DNA of 64,000 nt, taken from contig NZ_CP109796.1 in the NCBI RefSeq assembly GCF_038725785.1, positions 7,502,501 to 7,566,500 of the forward strand, read 5' to 3'. This document shows, one piece after another, positions 16,586 to 27,000 of the stretch. Origin of the DNA: Termitidicoccus mucosus (GTDB lineage: Bacteria > Verrucomicrobiota > Verrucomicrobiia > Opitutales > Opitutaceae). Made by a program: the position numbers and the translations under genes. How positions within the stretch are numbered: the stretch's first letter is position 1; each line of letters opens with the position of its first letter. The notes beneath the pieces are model-generated. The model was not told the origin of the DNA, did no database searches, and worked only from the letters and a program-made list of their open reading frames with translations.

Positions 16586-19500
16586 GGCGCGCTTTTTTTC
16601 TCCTCGGGGGGCTTGCTTTGATAAAAGCGCCATTTGAAGCCGATGTTGTAGTCGTCAAATTCGTCGTATTCGCCCACGGCGCTCCAGCGTTTGTCGATCT
16701 TATACTCAAGTTTGTAGGTTTCGCGGCCTTGCTGCGTGACTTTGTCGCCGCTGGTGAGCGAGAGGCGTTCCTCGCCCATGTCGAGGCCGAGGAGCTGTTC
16801 GAGGATGCCCTGGCCGAGGTAGGTGCCGAGGCGGACCGCGCGTTGCTGGTCGGTGTAGGCGAAGCCGTCGTCGGGGGACTGGCCGGTCATGACGAGGAGA
16901 AGGATTTCGGCGGACGAGAGCGGGGGGCTGGAGGAAAAAGCCAGGCGCGGGTCGCCGGGCGCGCCGGTGAGCGACATGGTGAGATCGTGGCCCAGCGTGC
17001 TGGTGGTGGCGCGGAAGTCGAGGTTGGGCGTGAAGGGGTTGGCCTGGGTGATGCGGACCCGCCCGGTGCCGACGGAAAAGTTGGCAAAGGGAAAAAGGAC
17101 GCGGCCTTCGGACATGGTGAGCTCGCCGATGGAGCGCGGCTCGCCGAGGGTGCCGCCAAGCTGGAAATTGGCCGAGAGGCGGCCGGTGGCGAGGGTGGTG
17201 CGAAGACGGAGGAAGCGGTCGCCGCGGACATTTATGTCGAGGCGCCAATCATCGAAGGGCGGCGCATCGATGGAAAAAAACGGCGGGCGCGACGCAGGGC
17301 CGCCGCCCGGCGTGTCGGGCCAGAGGGCGCGGATATCGGCCAGAAAAAGGGAATCGCGAAGCGTGATGTCCCCGGTGAGCCGGGTGATGTCGCCGTCCGT
17401 GCGGGCGCGCAGATCGATGTCGCCGCGCATGAGGAAACCGGAGCGGCGGACGAAGGGGATGTTTTTCCCGCGAAAGGCAAGGTCGAGCGCGGGCAGGGCG
17501 TCGGGACGGAGGGTGGCGGAGCCGGTGAGGGCGACTGTTTCACCGCCGACGAGGGCGGTGGCCCGGGTGATTTCGATGCGCCGGCCGGCGAGGCGCGATT
17601 CGATTTGAATGTCGCGGATGGCCCCGAGCGGACCCACCGGGCGCAATGCTCCGTCGTGGAGGTGGAGCGTGCCGTCGAGCGAGCCGTCGGGCAGGAGGTG
17701 CAGGGAGGCGTTGAGGTGACCGCGGGGGATGAGGAGGTCCGAGGAATAGGGGGCGAGCGCGGCGACATCGGTGTCGGGAAGCTCGACGTGGAGTTCCCGC
17801 GGCAGTTTTAGAAAATCGGCCAGACGGGCGTGGGAGAGGGTTTGCCAGCCATCCTTGGGCGCGAGGATGCGCCCGCTGGCCCGGAGCGGCTGGCCGGCCA
17901 GGCGGATGGCGAGGGCGTCGAGATGAATCGCGTCGGCGGATGCGGAAAGATTGGCGGCGAGTCCGGTGACAGGAGGGAGGTTGTTTGCCGGCCAGCGGGC
18001 AGGATCGAACTCAAGCCGGTCGATGGAAATATCCACGGCGGAGGCTGGCGCCTGCCATGAGCCGGAGATTCGGGCGTGGAGGGACGGATTTTCAAGGGTG
18101 ATGCCGATGGCGGAGGAGAGGTTTTGCCAGAAATGGCCGGCGGGCGCGGTGCGGGCGTCGATCTCGAAGGGGGCCGCGGGATCGAAGCGCCACGCCGGGG
18201 TTTGCCGGGGATGGATGACGAGGGGGACGCGGCCGGTGGCGGTGGCGACGGGGATGCCGTTTTCGCTCAGGGTGAAATCAGCAATGTCAATGCGGTCGGG
18301 CGCAGTTTTCGCGTCGATGCTGACGGTGGCGGCTGGAAACGCGGTGGCGCGGTCGCCGGGAAATTCGATGCTGGCGAGTGCCTTGATGGTCGCGGCGAGC
18401 GGGCCGTCCTGCTGCCAGTTGCCAGCAAGGTCGGCGTTGGCGAGTCGCAGGCGCGCCGGGCCGAGGTCGATGAGGTCGGTGAACCAAGTGGAGTCGAGAT
18501 CGGCGGCGGAGAGGGAAAAGCCGGGAGCGCCGCCGAGGGCAAGGTGGAGGGCGAGTCGCGATGAAGCGTTTTCACCGGGCGCGGACAGGGCAAGGTTATC
18601 GATGCCGAGGGCCGGTTCCCATGCGATGCGGGCGGGAGCGGTCAGGCGGAGGCGTTCAACGGCGGCGTGATGGTAGGTGAGCCGGGTGAGTTCGATATGC
18701 GTGGAAGCGAGCTTCGCGGAGACGTGGATTTCGGTGTCGGCGGCGCGAATGTCGAGATCGGTGTCGGCCAGGAAGCCGCGTCCGGTCCACGTGGCGTGAA
18801 GATTGAGCGGTTTGAGCGGAGCGCGGCGAAGGCTGGAGACGGCGAGCGAGCCCCGATGGTCTGGATTTTTGAGCGGGCCGTCGAGGGTCGCCTCCAGCGT
18901 GGCGCTTTCGAAGTCGGGCGGCGCGCCGGCACCGGCGGGGAAAAAGCGGGCGAGCGCGGCCGGGATGATGGTGGCGCGGATGTTGAGGTTGGCGAAGGCG
19001 CGGGCGGCGTGGTCGTAGCCGCCGTCGAGACGGACCGTGTTACCGTCTGAAAGGGTGAGTTCGGCGCGGGTGATGCGGGTGAGCGAACCTTGTTGGGCGA
19101 GGTCGAGGTCGGCACGGGTGACGGTGATATCGTCGAGGGTGCGGAAGTGGAGATCGGCGGCCTGCAGGCGGGCTTGGATGCGGGGAAGTTTGTCGAGCGC
19201 GTCGTCGGGCGCTTCGAGGGTGATTTTGCCGGCCAGTTGTCCGGTGGCGTCGAGCCAGGGCAGGCGGGAAAAATCGGACTCAAGGGTGAAGCGCGAGGCC
19301 CCGGAGCGGAGGCGCCGGTCGCGGCCGATGACAATGGGCGCATCGAGGTGCGCGCTGGTGCCGGGGAGCAAAAGATCGAGCTGGTCGATGGAAAGCTGCG
19401 CGGTGTCGCCGCTGGCGCGGAGGGCGAGCGTGAGCGGTGGCACGGAAGTCGCCACGGTGGAGGGGGAGGCCGGGGAGGACGGTGCGTCCGCGGGAATGCC

Positions 19501-20415
19501 GCGGGCATCGAGCATGGCGGTGAAGCGGTTGTCACGCCAGTCCGCACGGGCGACGGCATCAACGCGGGCGTAGTCGGGAGCGAGTTGGATCACCGAGGCG
19601 GGAAGGGCGACCGCGGGGATGTCGAGGGTGGCCGTGACAGGAAGCCAGGTGCCGGGACCGAAACGGGCGTCGAGCGCGGCGGTTTGATTGAGAAAATGGA
19701 AGCGGGCGGCGAGGTCGGCGCCAGTGGAAACGAGGGAGAGGCGCAGCGCCGCGTCGGATGGCGAAGCGGAAGGCGCGATTGCGTTGTGTTCCTGGAGAAA
19801 GCGCAGGAATTTTTCGGAATTGGCGGTGAGGTCGAGCGTGAGGAAATCGGCCTCGGTGTGCCAGGCGAGGGTGACATCGGCGGTATGGCCGCGGCCGGCC
19901 AGGGACTTGGCCTCGATACGCGTGGAAGCGGCGTCGGCCCGATAGGAGACGGAGGGGAGGCGGATATCGCCGTCCGTATCCGTTGGCCATGTGATTTTGC
20001 CATCGGACGCTTGCAGGGACGGAAGCCATTCCGCGAGCGTGGCGCGGATTTCGCCCAGACGGGCGCGAAGCTGTATCCAGTCGTCGGATGCGCCGTCGCC
20101 GGTGGAGGAGGGCTGGGTGTAGCGCCAAGTTTCGATCCGGACGGGACCGGGCTGGGAAAACTGGTGGCGCAACAGAAAGAGCAGCGGCATGTCGGCCTCG
20201 ATGCGGGCGGCGGTGAATTCCCCCGCTTCGGGGCGGGCGAAACGGACGTCGGTGAGAACCATCCGGGCGAGGCTGGGACGCTCGTAGCGATCGAAAGTGA
20301 CACCCTGCCTCGCCAGAATATGGCGCACGGGAATGGAAATCCACCAGGGCGAAAGCAGCGCGGCGCCAACCAGGAGGAGGGCGAGGACGAGCAGAATTCG
20401 GCGTAGTCGGCGCAT
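16582..20415 (-). CDS. tamB: Translocation and assembly module protein TamB (DUF490)
   Basis: A 1277-residue protein with one N-terminal membrane anchor (RRILLVLALLLVGAALLSPW) followed by a very long beta-rich, hydrophobic-groove region, as in AsmA/TamB bridge-like proteins that span the periplasm. The C-terminal TamB/DUF490 domain is clear: SEGRVLFPFANFSVGTGRVR, LSSAEILLLVMTGQSPDDGF, RLGTYLGQGILEQLLGLD and LEYKIDKRWSAVGEYDEFDD, with DYNIGFKWRFYQSKP at the end. It overlaps the downstream tamA-like gene by four bases (ATGA), which argues for stoichiometric synthesis. The ATG at 20415 gives MRRLRRILL, a normal inner-membrane anchor. The family bridges inner and outer membranes for protein or lipid delivery. 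Confidence 0.92.
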   Translation of the reverse strand: MRRLRRILLVLALLLVGAALLSPWWISIPVRHILARQGVTFDRYERPSLARMVLTDVRFARPEAGEFTAARIEADMPLLFLLRHQFSQPGPVRIETWRYTQPSSTGDGASDDWIQLRARLGEIRATLAEWLPSLQASDGKITWPTDTDGDIRLPSVSYRADAASTRIEAKSLAGRGHTADVTLAWHTEADFLTLDLTANSEKFLRFLQEHNAIAPSASPSDAALRLSLVSTGADLAARFHFLNQTAALDARFGPGTWLPVTATLDIPAVALPASVIQLAPDYARVDAVARADWRDNRFTAMLDARGIPADAPSSPASPSTVATSVPPLTLALRASGDTAQLSIDQLDLLLPGTSAHLDAPIVIGRDRRLRSGASRFTLESDFSRLPWLDATGQLAGKITLEAPDDALDKLPRIQARLQAADLHFRTLDDITVTRADLDLAQQGSLTRITRAELTLSDGNTVRLDGGYDHAARAFANLNIRATIIPAALARFFPAGAGAPPDFESATLEATLDGPLKNPDHRGSLAVSSLRRAPLKPLNLHATWTGRGFLADTDLDIRAADTEIHVSAKLASTHIELTRLTYHHAAVERLRLTAPARIAWEPALGIDNLALSAPGENASSRLALHLALGGAPGFSLSAADLDSTWFTDLIDLGPARLRLANADLAGNWQQDGPLAATIKALASIEFPGDRATAFPAATVSIDAKTAPDRIDIADFTLSENGIPVATATGRVPLVIHPRQTPAWRFDPAAPFEIDARTAPAGHFWQNLSSAIGITLENPSLHARISGSWQAPASAVDISIDRLEFDPARWPANNLPPVTGLAANLSASADAIHLDALAIRLAGQPLRASGRILAPKDGWQTLSHARLADFLKLPRELHVELPDTDVAALAPYSSDLLIPRGHLNASLHLLPDGSLDGTLHLHDGALRPVGPLGAIRDIQIESRLAGRRIEITRATALVGGETVALTGSATLRPDALPALDLAFRGKNIPFVRRSGFLMRGDIDLRARTDGDITRLTGDITLRDSLFLADIRALWPDTPGGGPASRPPFFSIDAPPFDDWRLDINVRGDRFLRLRTTLATGRLSANFQLGGTLGEPRSIGELTMSEGRVLFPFANFSVGTGRVRITQANPFTPNLDFRATTSTLGHDLTMSLTGAPGDPRLAFSSSPPLSSAEILLLVMTGQSPDDGFAYTDQQRAVRLGTYLGQGILEQLLGLDMGEERLSLTSGDKVTQQGRETYKLEYKIDKRWSAVGEYDEFDDYNIGFKWRFYQSKPPEEKKSAP

Positions 20416-20699
20416 ATTGCGGGTTGGTGACGTCGGCTGGATGCGCGGGAAATGTCGGGATTATGACGGCAGCGGGCAAATGATTTTTGTCAGACGGAAA
20501 ACTATTGCTCGGCAGAGCCATCACGGGAGTAAAAACCGCATCCGGCGCCAAGGGCCGAACCGTATGCGGGCGGCTTTTTGTCATGATGCGATAAAACACA
20601 CCGCCCGATGTATTCGCGGCGCGAGTTTTTTCATCATTGTCTTTTTACTTGGAAACTGTGCGCTGTTTGCGCCTGTTTTCTTGAAAACCAGCCACTTTG

Positions 20700-21944
20700 A
20701 TGACCAGCACCAGCTCCAAGACCCTTCTGCTGCTTTGGATTGACGCGCATTTTTTCCCCGTGATTTGCGCGGCGGTGACGTGGTGGCGCCGGCTGGTCGA
20801 GTTGTTCTCGCGGCCGGACAGGAAGACGCCGCCGCGCAGCATCATTTTCCTGAAACTCGCCGAGCAGGGCTCGACCGTGCTGGCCGGCGAAATGATAAAA
20901 CAGGCGGCGGAGCGCGTGGGTCGTGAAAATGTGTATTTTCTCATGTTCGAGGAAAACCGGTTCATCCTCGATGTGATGGACCTCATCCCCCCGGAAAACG
21001 TGCTCACGATCCGCACGCGCTCGGCCTGGGCGATGGCGACGAGCTGCCTCGCGCGCCTGCGCGAGATCCGGCGGCGGCGCATCGACGCGTGCATCGACAT
21101 GGAGTTCCTCGCACGTTCGTCGGCGGTGATCTCCTACCTGATGGGCACGCGCATCCGCGTGGGCTTCCATTGCTATTTCGGCGAGGGACCGTATCGCGGC
21201 GATTTGTTCACGCATCGTGTGCTCTACAACGCGCACATCCACGCCTCGAAGATTTTTCTCACGCTGGTCAACGCGCTCGACGTGCCGCCGGAGAAGCTGC
21301 CAACCTTCAATTACGCGCCGCCCGCCCGCATCGCCCTGCCGATGTTTGAGCCGGCCGGGGAAGAGCGCGCGGTGGTCGAAAAAATGCTGGACGAGTTGAA
21401 AGGCGGCGCGGCGCGGCGCCTGATCCTGCTTAACGCCAACGCCAGCGACCTCATGCCCCTGCGCAAATGGGAGCAGCAAAACTACGTCGAACTCGCGAAG
21501 CTGCTGCTGGAAACTTTTCCCGACGCCTGCATCGGCTTCACCGGCGGCCCCTCCGAGGCGGTCAAGGTCGAGGGACTGGTGCGCCAGGTCGGCTCGCCGC
21601 GCTGCTTCTGCCTGGCCGGCCGCACGACGCTGCGGCAACTGCTCATCGTTTACGGGTTCGCGGAAATCCTCGTGACCAACGACAGCGGCCCCGCTCATTT
21701 CGCCGCGCTCACCCCGGTGGACGTGGTGGTTTTGTTCGGACCCGAGACGCCGCTGCTCTTCGGCACGCTCAGCCCGCGCAACCACAACATCTGGGCCGGC
21801 CTCGCCTGCTCGCCGTGCATCAACGCCTGGAACAACCGCCAGACCGCCTGCCGCGACGCCGCGTGCATGAAGGCCATCACCGTCAACCAAGTTTTCGAAA
21901 CCGTATGCCAAGTCTACCGACAGAGAACCACGCAACCGGGCTGA
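20700..21944 (+). CDS. Glycosyltransferase family 9 (heptosyltransferase-like)
   Basis: A 414-residue GT-B glycosyltransferase. The N-terminal domain begins RSIIFLKLAEQGSTVLAGEM, the usual GT9 opening after a hydrophobic leader (LLLLWIDAHFFPVICAAVTW). The C-terminal nucleotide-sugar domain shows FPDACIGFTGGPSEA, then LAGRTTLRQL and the family signature VTNDSGPAHFAALTPVDVV with LFGPETPLLFG. It probably adds a heptose or similar sugar to lipid-linked glycans at the cytoplasmic face of the inner membrane. A TTG one codon earlier is possible, but the ATG at 20700 is taken. Its 3' end overlaps the next gene by 40 bp, so the block 20700-27346 is one transcription unit. Confidence 0.9.
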   Translation: MTSTSSKTLLLLWIDAHFFPVICAAVTWWRRLVELFSRPDRKTPPRSIIFLKLAEQGSTVLAGEMIKQAAERVGRENVYFLMFEENRFILDVMDLIPPENVLTIRTRSAWAMATSCLARLREIRRRRIDACIDMEFLARSSAVISYLMGTRIRVGFHCYFGEGPYRGDLFTHRVLYNAHIHASKIFLTLVNALDVPPEKLPTFNYAPPARIALPMFEPAGEERAVVEKMLDELKGGAARRLILLNANASDLMPLRKWEQQNYVELAKLLLETFPDACIGFTGGPSEAVKVEGLVRQVGSPRCFCLAGRTTLRQLLIVYGFAEILVTNDSGPAHFAALTPVDVVVLFGPETPLLFGTLSPRNHNIWAGLACSPCINAWNNRQTACRDAACMKAITVNQVFETVCQVYRQRTTQPG

Positions 21945-24049
21945 TCGAGCCGGATTCCAACCCGCCCCCGCCTCTGCCCGACCGCCGCCCGTGGTGGCGG
22001 GACGAACAGCGCATGCTGCGCGTCGCGATCATCCTCCTCGCGGGGCTGTTCGTGGCCGCGCCCGCTTTCAACGGCACCTGGCTTTGGGACGACGACCAGG
22101 AAATCACCGCCAACGGCGCGCTGACCAGTCTCGCCGGGCTGAAGGCCATCTGGAGCGGCAACGCCGGGGCGGACTGGCTGCCGCTGAAATCGACCATCCT
22201 CTGGATCGAGTGGCACCTCTGGGAATACAACAACACCTGCTACCACGTCGCGAACACGTTGTTCCACCTGCTCAACGCGCTGTTGTTGTGGCGGCTGTTT
22301 TCGCTGCTGCGCGTCCGCTGGGCGTGGGTGGGCGGGCTGCTGTTCGCGATCCACCCCATCCTGATGGAGTCGGTCGGCTGGGTGTCCGAGCAAAAGAACA
22401 CCATCGCGCTCGCCTTCATGCTGCCGGCGTTGTGCGCGTATATCCAGTTTGACGAGGCGCGGGACGACGGCGGGAAGTGGCGGTATTATTGTATTTCGCT
22501 CGGCTGTTTTGTCGCGTCGCTGTTGTGCAAGAGCGCGGGCGTGATGCTGCCGTTCCTGCTTTTGCTCTACGACTGGTGGAAACACGACAAGCTGCGTCCG
22601 CGCGACATCCTGCTCATCGGCGCGATGGGCTGCGCGCTCGGCTTCCTGTTTGTCAGCGGGCTGGCGCTGGAGACGGGATTGCGCGGCAAATCGATCCCCT
22701 GGCTGAAATACGTCGTCGCCGGCCTGCTGTCCGGGGCGCTGGCCCCGGCCCTCGGGCTTTTGTGGTGGCAGGTGAAGGGCGGCGACTGGCGGCACGCGTG
22801 GCGGCTGGTGCTCACAAGCCTGCCGTTCTTCATCGTGTCCGTCGTGATTTCCGTGGTCACGGTTCACTTCCAGCTCAAAAATGCCATCGGCGCGGAGGGC
22901 ATCCCCGTCGGCGGGCCTCTCTCTCGCGCGGCGATAGCGGGCGCGGCCATCTGGTTTTACCTTTGGAAATGCGCGTGGCCCTTCGACCTGCTGCCGATTT
23001 ATCCCAAGTGGGAAATCGGCAAGCTCGGCATGGTGGACGGGAAATGGACGGAGCTGGCGCCGCCGGAGTGGCACCAGTTGCTCATCCCGTGGGCGGCGCT
23101 CCTCGCGGTGTTCCTCGTCCTTTGGAAATGGCGCAAAACCAGGACGCGTCCGTTGCTCTTCGGCCTCGGCTTCTTCCTCATCAACCTGGTGCCCGTGATG
23201 GGCTTCATGACGATGTCCTACATGCGCATCACGTGGGTGGCCGATCACTTCGTGTATATCTCGGTCATCGGCATCATTGGCTTGGCCGTGGCGGGCGCGG
23301 CCTGGGTCCATGAGCGGGCGATGCTCGACTGGAAACCGTGGGTGCTGGCCGCCGTGACGCTGGCCGCCGTCCGCGTGTGCATCGCCGCGCACCTCTACTG
23401 CGGCATCTTTGCCGGCGAGGCCCCCATGTGGCAGCACACCATGCGCGGCAACAACGACGCGTGGCAGGCGCACAGCCGCTATGGGAAAGTCATGCTCGAC
23501 ACCGGCAAGTTCGACGCCGCCTTTTATCACATCAGCCAGTCCAACCGGCTGCGTCCCGACCTCGCCGAGACCAACAACAACATGGGCGTGCTCCTGCTCC
23601 AGAAAAAGCGCGTGGCCGAGGCCATCAACTATTTCCGCATCGCCGCCGAGACGATGCCCATGCCGGCCTTTATGATCAACTACGCCAACGCCCTCGCCAA
23701 CAACGGGCGGGGCGCCGAGGCCGTGCCGGTGTATGAAAAAGTCCTCAAGGACAACCCGAACAACCCCATCGTGCAGTGCAACTACGGGGTGGCGCTCGCG
23801 CAGGCCGGCCGCCGCGAGTCCGCGATCCAGGCCTTCGAACTGGCCCTCAAGCTCAACCCCAACATGCCCGACGCGAAACGCAACCTCGACGCCTTGCTCA
23901 GCAGCGCCACCGCCGCCGCGCAGACGACCGGCACCATCGCCCCGGTGCTCGGCTCGCCCGCGCAAATTCCCACCCAGCCGGGCGTGGACATGAGCCAGAT
24001 CCCGGAAATCTTCCGGCCGCAGACCACCTCGACGCTCAACACCAAATAA
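21905..24049 (+). CDS. Polytopic membrane protein with C-terminal TPR repeats (TMTC-like)
   Basis: A 714-residue protein. The first part, to about residue 480, has about 10-12 hydrophobic segments and opens FNGTWLWDDDQEITANGALT, where the acidic pair resembles the catalytic loop of GT-C glycosyltransferases. The C-terminal part carries about four TPR units (for example NNNMGVLLLQKKRVAEAINY and CNYGVALAQAGRRESAIQAF). This architecture is that of TMTC/DUF1736-type proteins, protein O-mannosyltransferase relatives; the donor and acceptor are not known. Its ATG at 21905 lies inside the end of the GT9 gene. The open frame runs much further back, but that part is shadow. It is followed after 12 bp by the YfhO-like fusion. 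Confidence 0.85.
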   Translation: MPSLPTENHATGLIEPDSNPPPPLPDRRPWWRDEQRMLRVAIILLAGLFVAAPAFNGTWLWDDDQEITANGALTSLAGLKAIWSGNAGADWLPLKSTILWIEWHLWEYNNTCYHVANTLFHLLNALLLWRLFSLLRVRWAWVGGLLFAIHPILMESVGWVSEQKNTIALAFMLPALCAYIQFDEARDDGGKWRYYCISLGCFVASLLCKSAGVMLPFLLLLYDWWKHDKLRPRDILLIGAMGCALGFLFVSGLALETGLRGKSIPWLKYVVAGLLSGALAPALGLLWWQVKGGDWRHAWRLVLTSLPFFIVSVVISVVTVHFQLKNAIGAEGIPVGGPLSRAAIAGAAIWFYLWKCAWPFDLLPIYPKWEIGKLGMVDGKWTELAPPEWHQLLIPWAALLAVFLVLWKWRKTRTRPLLFGLGFFLINLVPVMGFMTMSYMRITWVADHFVYISVIGIIGLAVAGAAWVHERAMLDWKPWVLAAVTLAAVRVCIAAHLYCGIFAGEAPMWQHTMRGNNDAWQAHSRYGKVMLDTGKFDAAFYHISQSNRLRPDLAETNNNMGVLLLQKKRVAEAINYFRIAAETMPMPAFMINYANALANNGRGAEAVPVYEKVLKDNPNNPIVQCNYGVALAQAGRRESAIQAFELALKLNPNMPDAKRNLDALLSSATAAAQTTGTIAPVLGSPAQIPTQPGVDMSQIPEIFRPQTTSTLNTK

Positions 24050-24061
24050 TTTTTCGCGACC

Positions 24062-27000
24062 ATGCCCAACCTTCGCGCCATCTATCGCAAACTCACCGCC
24101 AGCGACTTCTCGCGCCGCCACCTCCTCTGGTGCCTCGCGCTCGGCCTGCTTTCCGCCTGCATGTTCGGCAAGTATCTCGTCTCCGCCTCGCAAGTCCTTT
24201 CCGCGCCCGGCACCGACTCCTTCGCCTACTACATCTATACCTACAAGCTCGCCTTCGACGGCTTCATCAACGGCGACCTCGTTCTCTGGAACCCCTACAA
24301 CTACGGCGGCCAGCCCTTCCTCGGGCAAATGCAGTCCGCGCTCTTCTACCCGCCCAACTGGCTCGTCGCCTGGATGCCCGTCGCCACCGCCATGAATTGC
24401 CTCGTCTTCGGCCACCAATGGCTGCTCGGCCTCGGCATCTACGGCTGGTCCACCTTGCGCGGCCACCGCCCCGCCGGCGCGTTCCTTGCCGCCGCCCTCA
24501 TGATGTTCGGCGCGCCCTACATGCTCCACGCCTATGCCGGCCACATGTCCAACCTGGCCAGCATGGCGTGGATTCCGTTCATTTTCTGGGGCATTGACGG
24601 CTGGCTCGCGAAGCGCGACTACCGCTGGATACTCCTCGCCGCCGGCTCCGCCGCGCTGCAAATCTACTCCGGCCACTCGCAGTATTTCTATTACACCGCC
24701 ATCGTCGCCGGCCTCTACTCGCTCATTTTCCTGCGCCCCGTCGCCGGCAAACCCCGCGCCCTCCTCGGCCTCGTCCTCATCTGGCCGGTGGCGCTGACGC
24801 TCGCCGCCGCGCAATTTCTCCCCGGCCTCGCCGCCGCCTCCGAGTCCGTCCGCGCTGGCGGCGCCGGCCGCGAGTTTGCCTCCATGTTCGCCTTTCCTCC
24901 GGAAAACATCCTCACCCTCGTCGCCCCGTGGTTTTTCGGCAACATGACCGACGCACCCTATTGGGGGCGCTGTTACCTCTGGGAAATGAGCCTGTTCTTC
25001 GGCGCGGGCGGCCTCGTGCTCGCGCTCAACGGCCTCGCCGCCGAGCGCCGTCGCTGGCCCTACGTCATCCTTTTCGCCATCATCACCCTGCTCGCCCTCG
25101 GCGCGCGCACTCCCCTCTACGAAATTTTCTACCGCGTGCTGCCCGGCTTCAGCATGTTCCGCGGCACCTCGAAGTTCATCTTCTTCCTCGTCATGTTCCT
25201 CGCGCTTCTCGCCGGGCGCGGATTCGACGGGTTGCTCGCCGGCAAAAAAGCCCCGCGCTGGCTCTGGGCCGGCGCGCTCGCCCTCGGCGCGGTTGCGATT
25301 GTCGCCGGTTCGCTCATGGGCGGCGGTACTTGGGAAAACCTCGCCCGCGACCTCGCGGCGCTCGGCCAAAAGTCCGGCGAGTATTACCTCAACCCAAAAT
25401 TTTTTGAAACGCCCGACTTCGGCGCGAAACTCGCCGCCGCCGGCGGCTGGTCCCTCGCCCTCGGCGGCGGCGTGCTGATCGCCGCCGGCGCGCTCCTGCT
25501 GGCCGCGCAAAAACAAACGCGCCTCGCCTGGGCCGTCGGCGCGGTGGCGCTGGCTGAAGTGCTCCTCGTCGCCCGCCAGTCCGTCGCCTCCTTCCCCGCC
25601 GCCGAGGCTGGTTATCCCGCCATCAAGGACTTCCTCGCCAAAAACCCCGGCGACTACCGCACCCTTAACATGCTTAACCCCGAGTCCGCCATCGAACTCA
25701 AGTCCGAGGGCGTCTGGGGCTACGACCCCTTCGTCCTCAAACGCTATGCCGAGTTCGTCCACTACGCCAACGGCCTCTCTCCCGACCGCGCCAGCCAGAG
25801 CATCCCCAAATGGGAATGGCGCGTCCCCGCCATGCTCGCCATGCTCCGCGGCCGCCTCGCCTTCGTCCCCGAAAACAACACCATCCGCGTCGTCCCCCTC
25901 CAGGATCCGCTCTCCCGCTTCTACGTCGTCGCCAACCACCGCGTCCTGAAAGGCCGCGACGAGATCTTCGCCGAAATGTCGAAACCCGGCTTCAACCCCA
26001 AAAACGAAGTCCTGCTCGAGGAAAACCCCGTCCTCGCCCCCGATCCCGGCGCCGGCCAATACAGCATCCGCCTCCTCAACATGTCCACCGACCACTGGAC
26101 GCTTGAAGTGCAAACCCAGTTCTCCGCCTTCCTCGTGATGACCGACGCCTACTCCAAGGACTGGCGCGTCCGCTCGCTCCCCGACCCGATGAATCCCACG
26201 CTTTCCAATAGCGTGCAGGTCAGTTACGAGCTGCTCCCCGCCTACCACGCCCTCCGCGCCATCCCGCTTGCCCCCGGCGTGCACCGCATCCGCATCGAAT
26301 ACGTCCCCAGCGGCCTCGCCCTCGGCGCCAAACTCACGCTGGCCGGCCTCCTATTCTCCGGCTTGTTCCTCTGGGTTCCCTGCTTCAAGCGCGCCGCCAA
26401 CGCCCTCCTTAATCCTTTGACAGCGACGCCGTCAGTCCCACCCCGCTCAATTGATTTGGAATATGTCGCATGTGCGGACTGCGGCGGCGGCGCTGCGGAT
26501 AACGAAATCATGCATCGCAAAACCGGCGAATCCGGCGTGACCTACAACATTGTCCGTTGCAAAAACTGCGGCCTTGCCTTTGTCAACCCGCGTCTCACGC
26601 AGGAGGCCATCATGGCCACCTACCGCAACGCCGCCTACTTCCAGCGCGGCGAGGACGCGACCACCGGCTACAACAATTACACGGTGGACAAGGAACTCCA
26701 CCAACGCTTCTTCCGCACGCAACTCGACGCCATTGAAAAACACGCCAAAAAAGGCCGCCTGCTTGATGTCGGCTGCGCGTTTGGCTACCTGTTGTCCGAG
26801 GCCCGGCAGCGCGGCTGGAAACCCGAGGGCATCGAACTCTCCAGCAACGCCTTCGTCCACGTGCGCGACGAACTCAAGCTGCCCGTCCACGACAAACCGC
26901 TGCGCGAGGTCGCCTTCCCCGCCAACTCCTTCAATGCGGTCGTGATGGACGATGTCATTGAGCACTACGGCGACCCTGTCTCCGAAATCGCCGAGGTCCG

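Noticed and set aside
19090..20406. Plus-strand frame of about 440 codons antisense to tamB
   Set aside because: Low-complexity Gly/Glu/Arg/Val composition opposite a clear TamB; no independent evidence for coding.
21914..26284. A minus-strand open frame of more than 1400 codons across the glycosyltransferase block
   Set aside because: It is antisense to two well-supported membrane protein genes, is full of Glu/Gly/His/Val/Arg-rich low-complexity sequence, and has no domain features. It is a typical GC-rich shadow.
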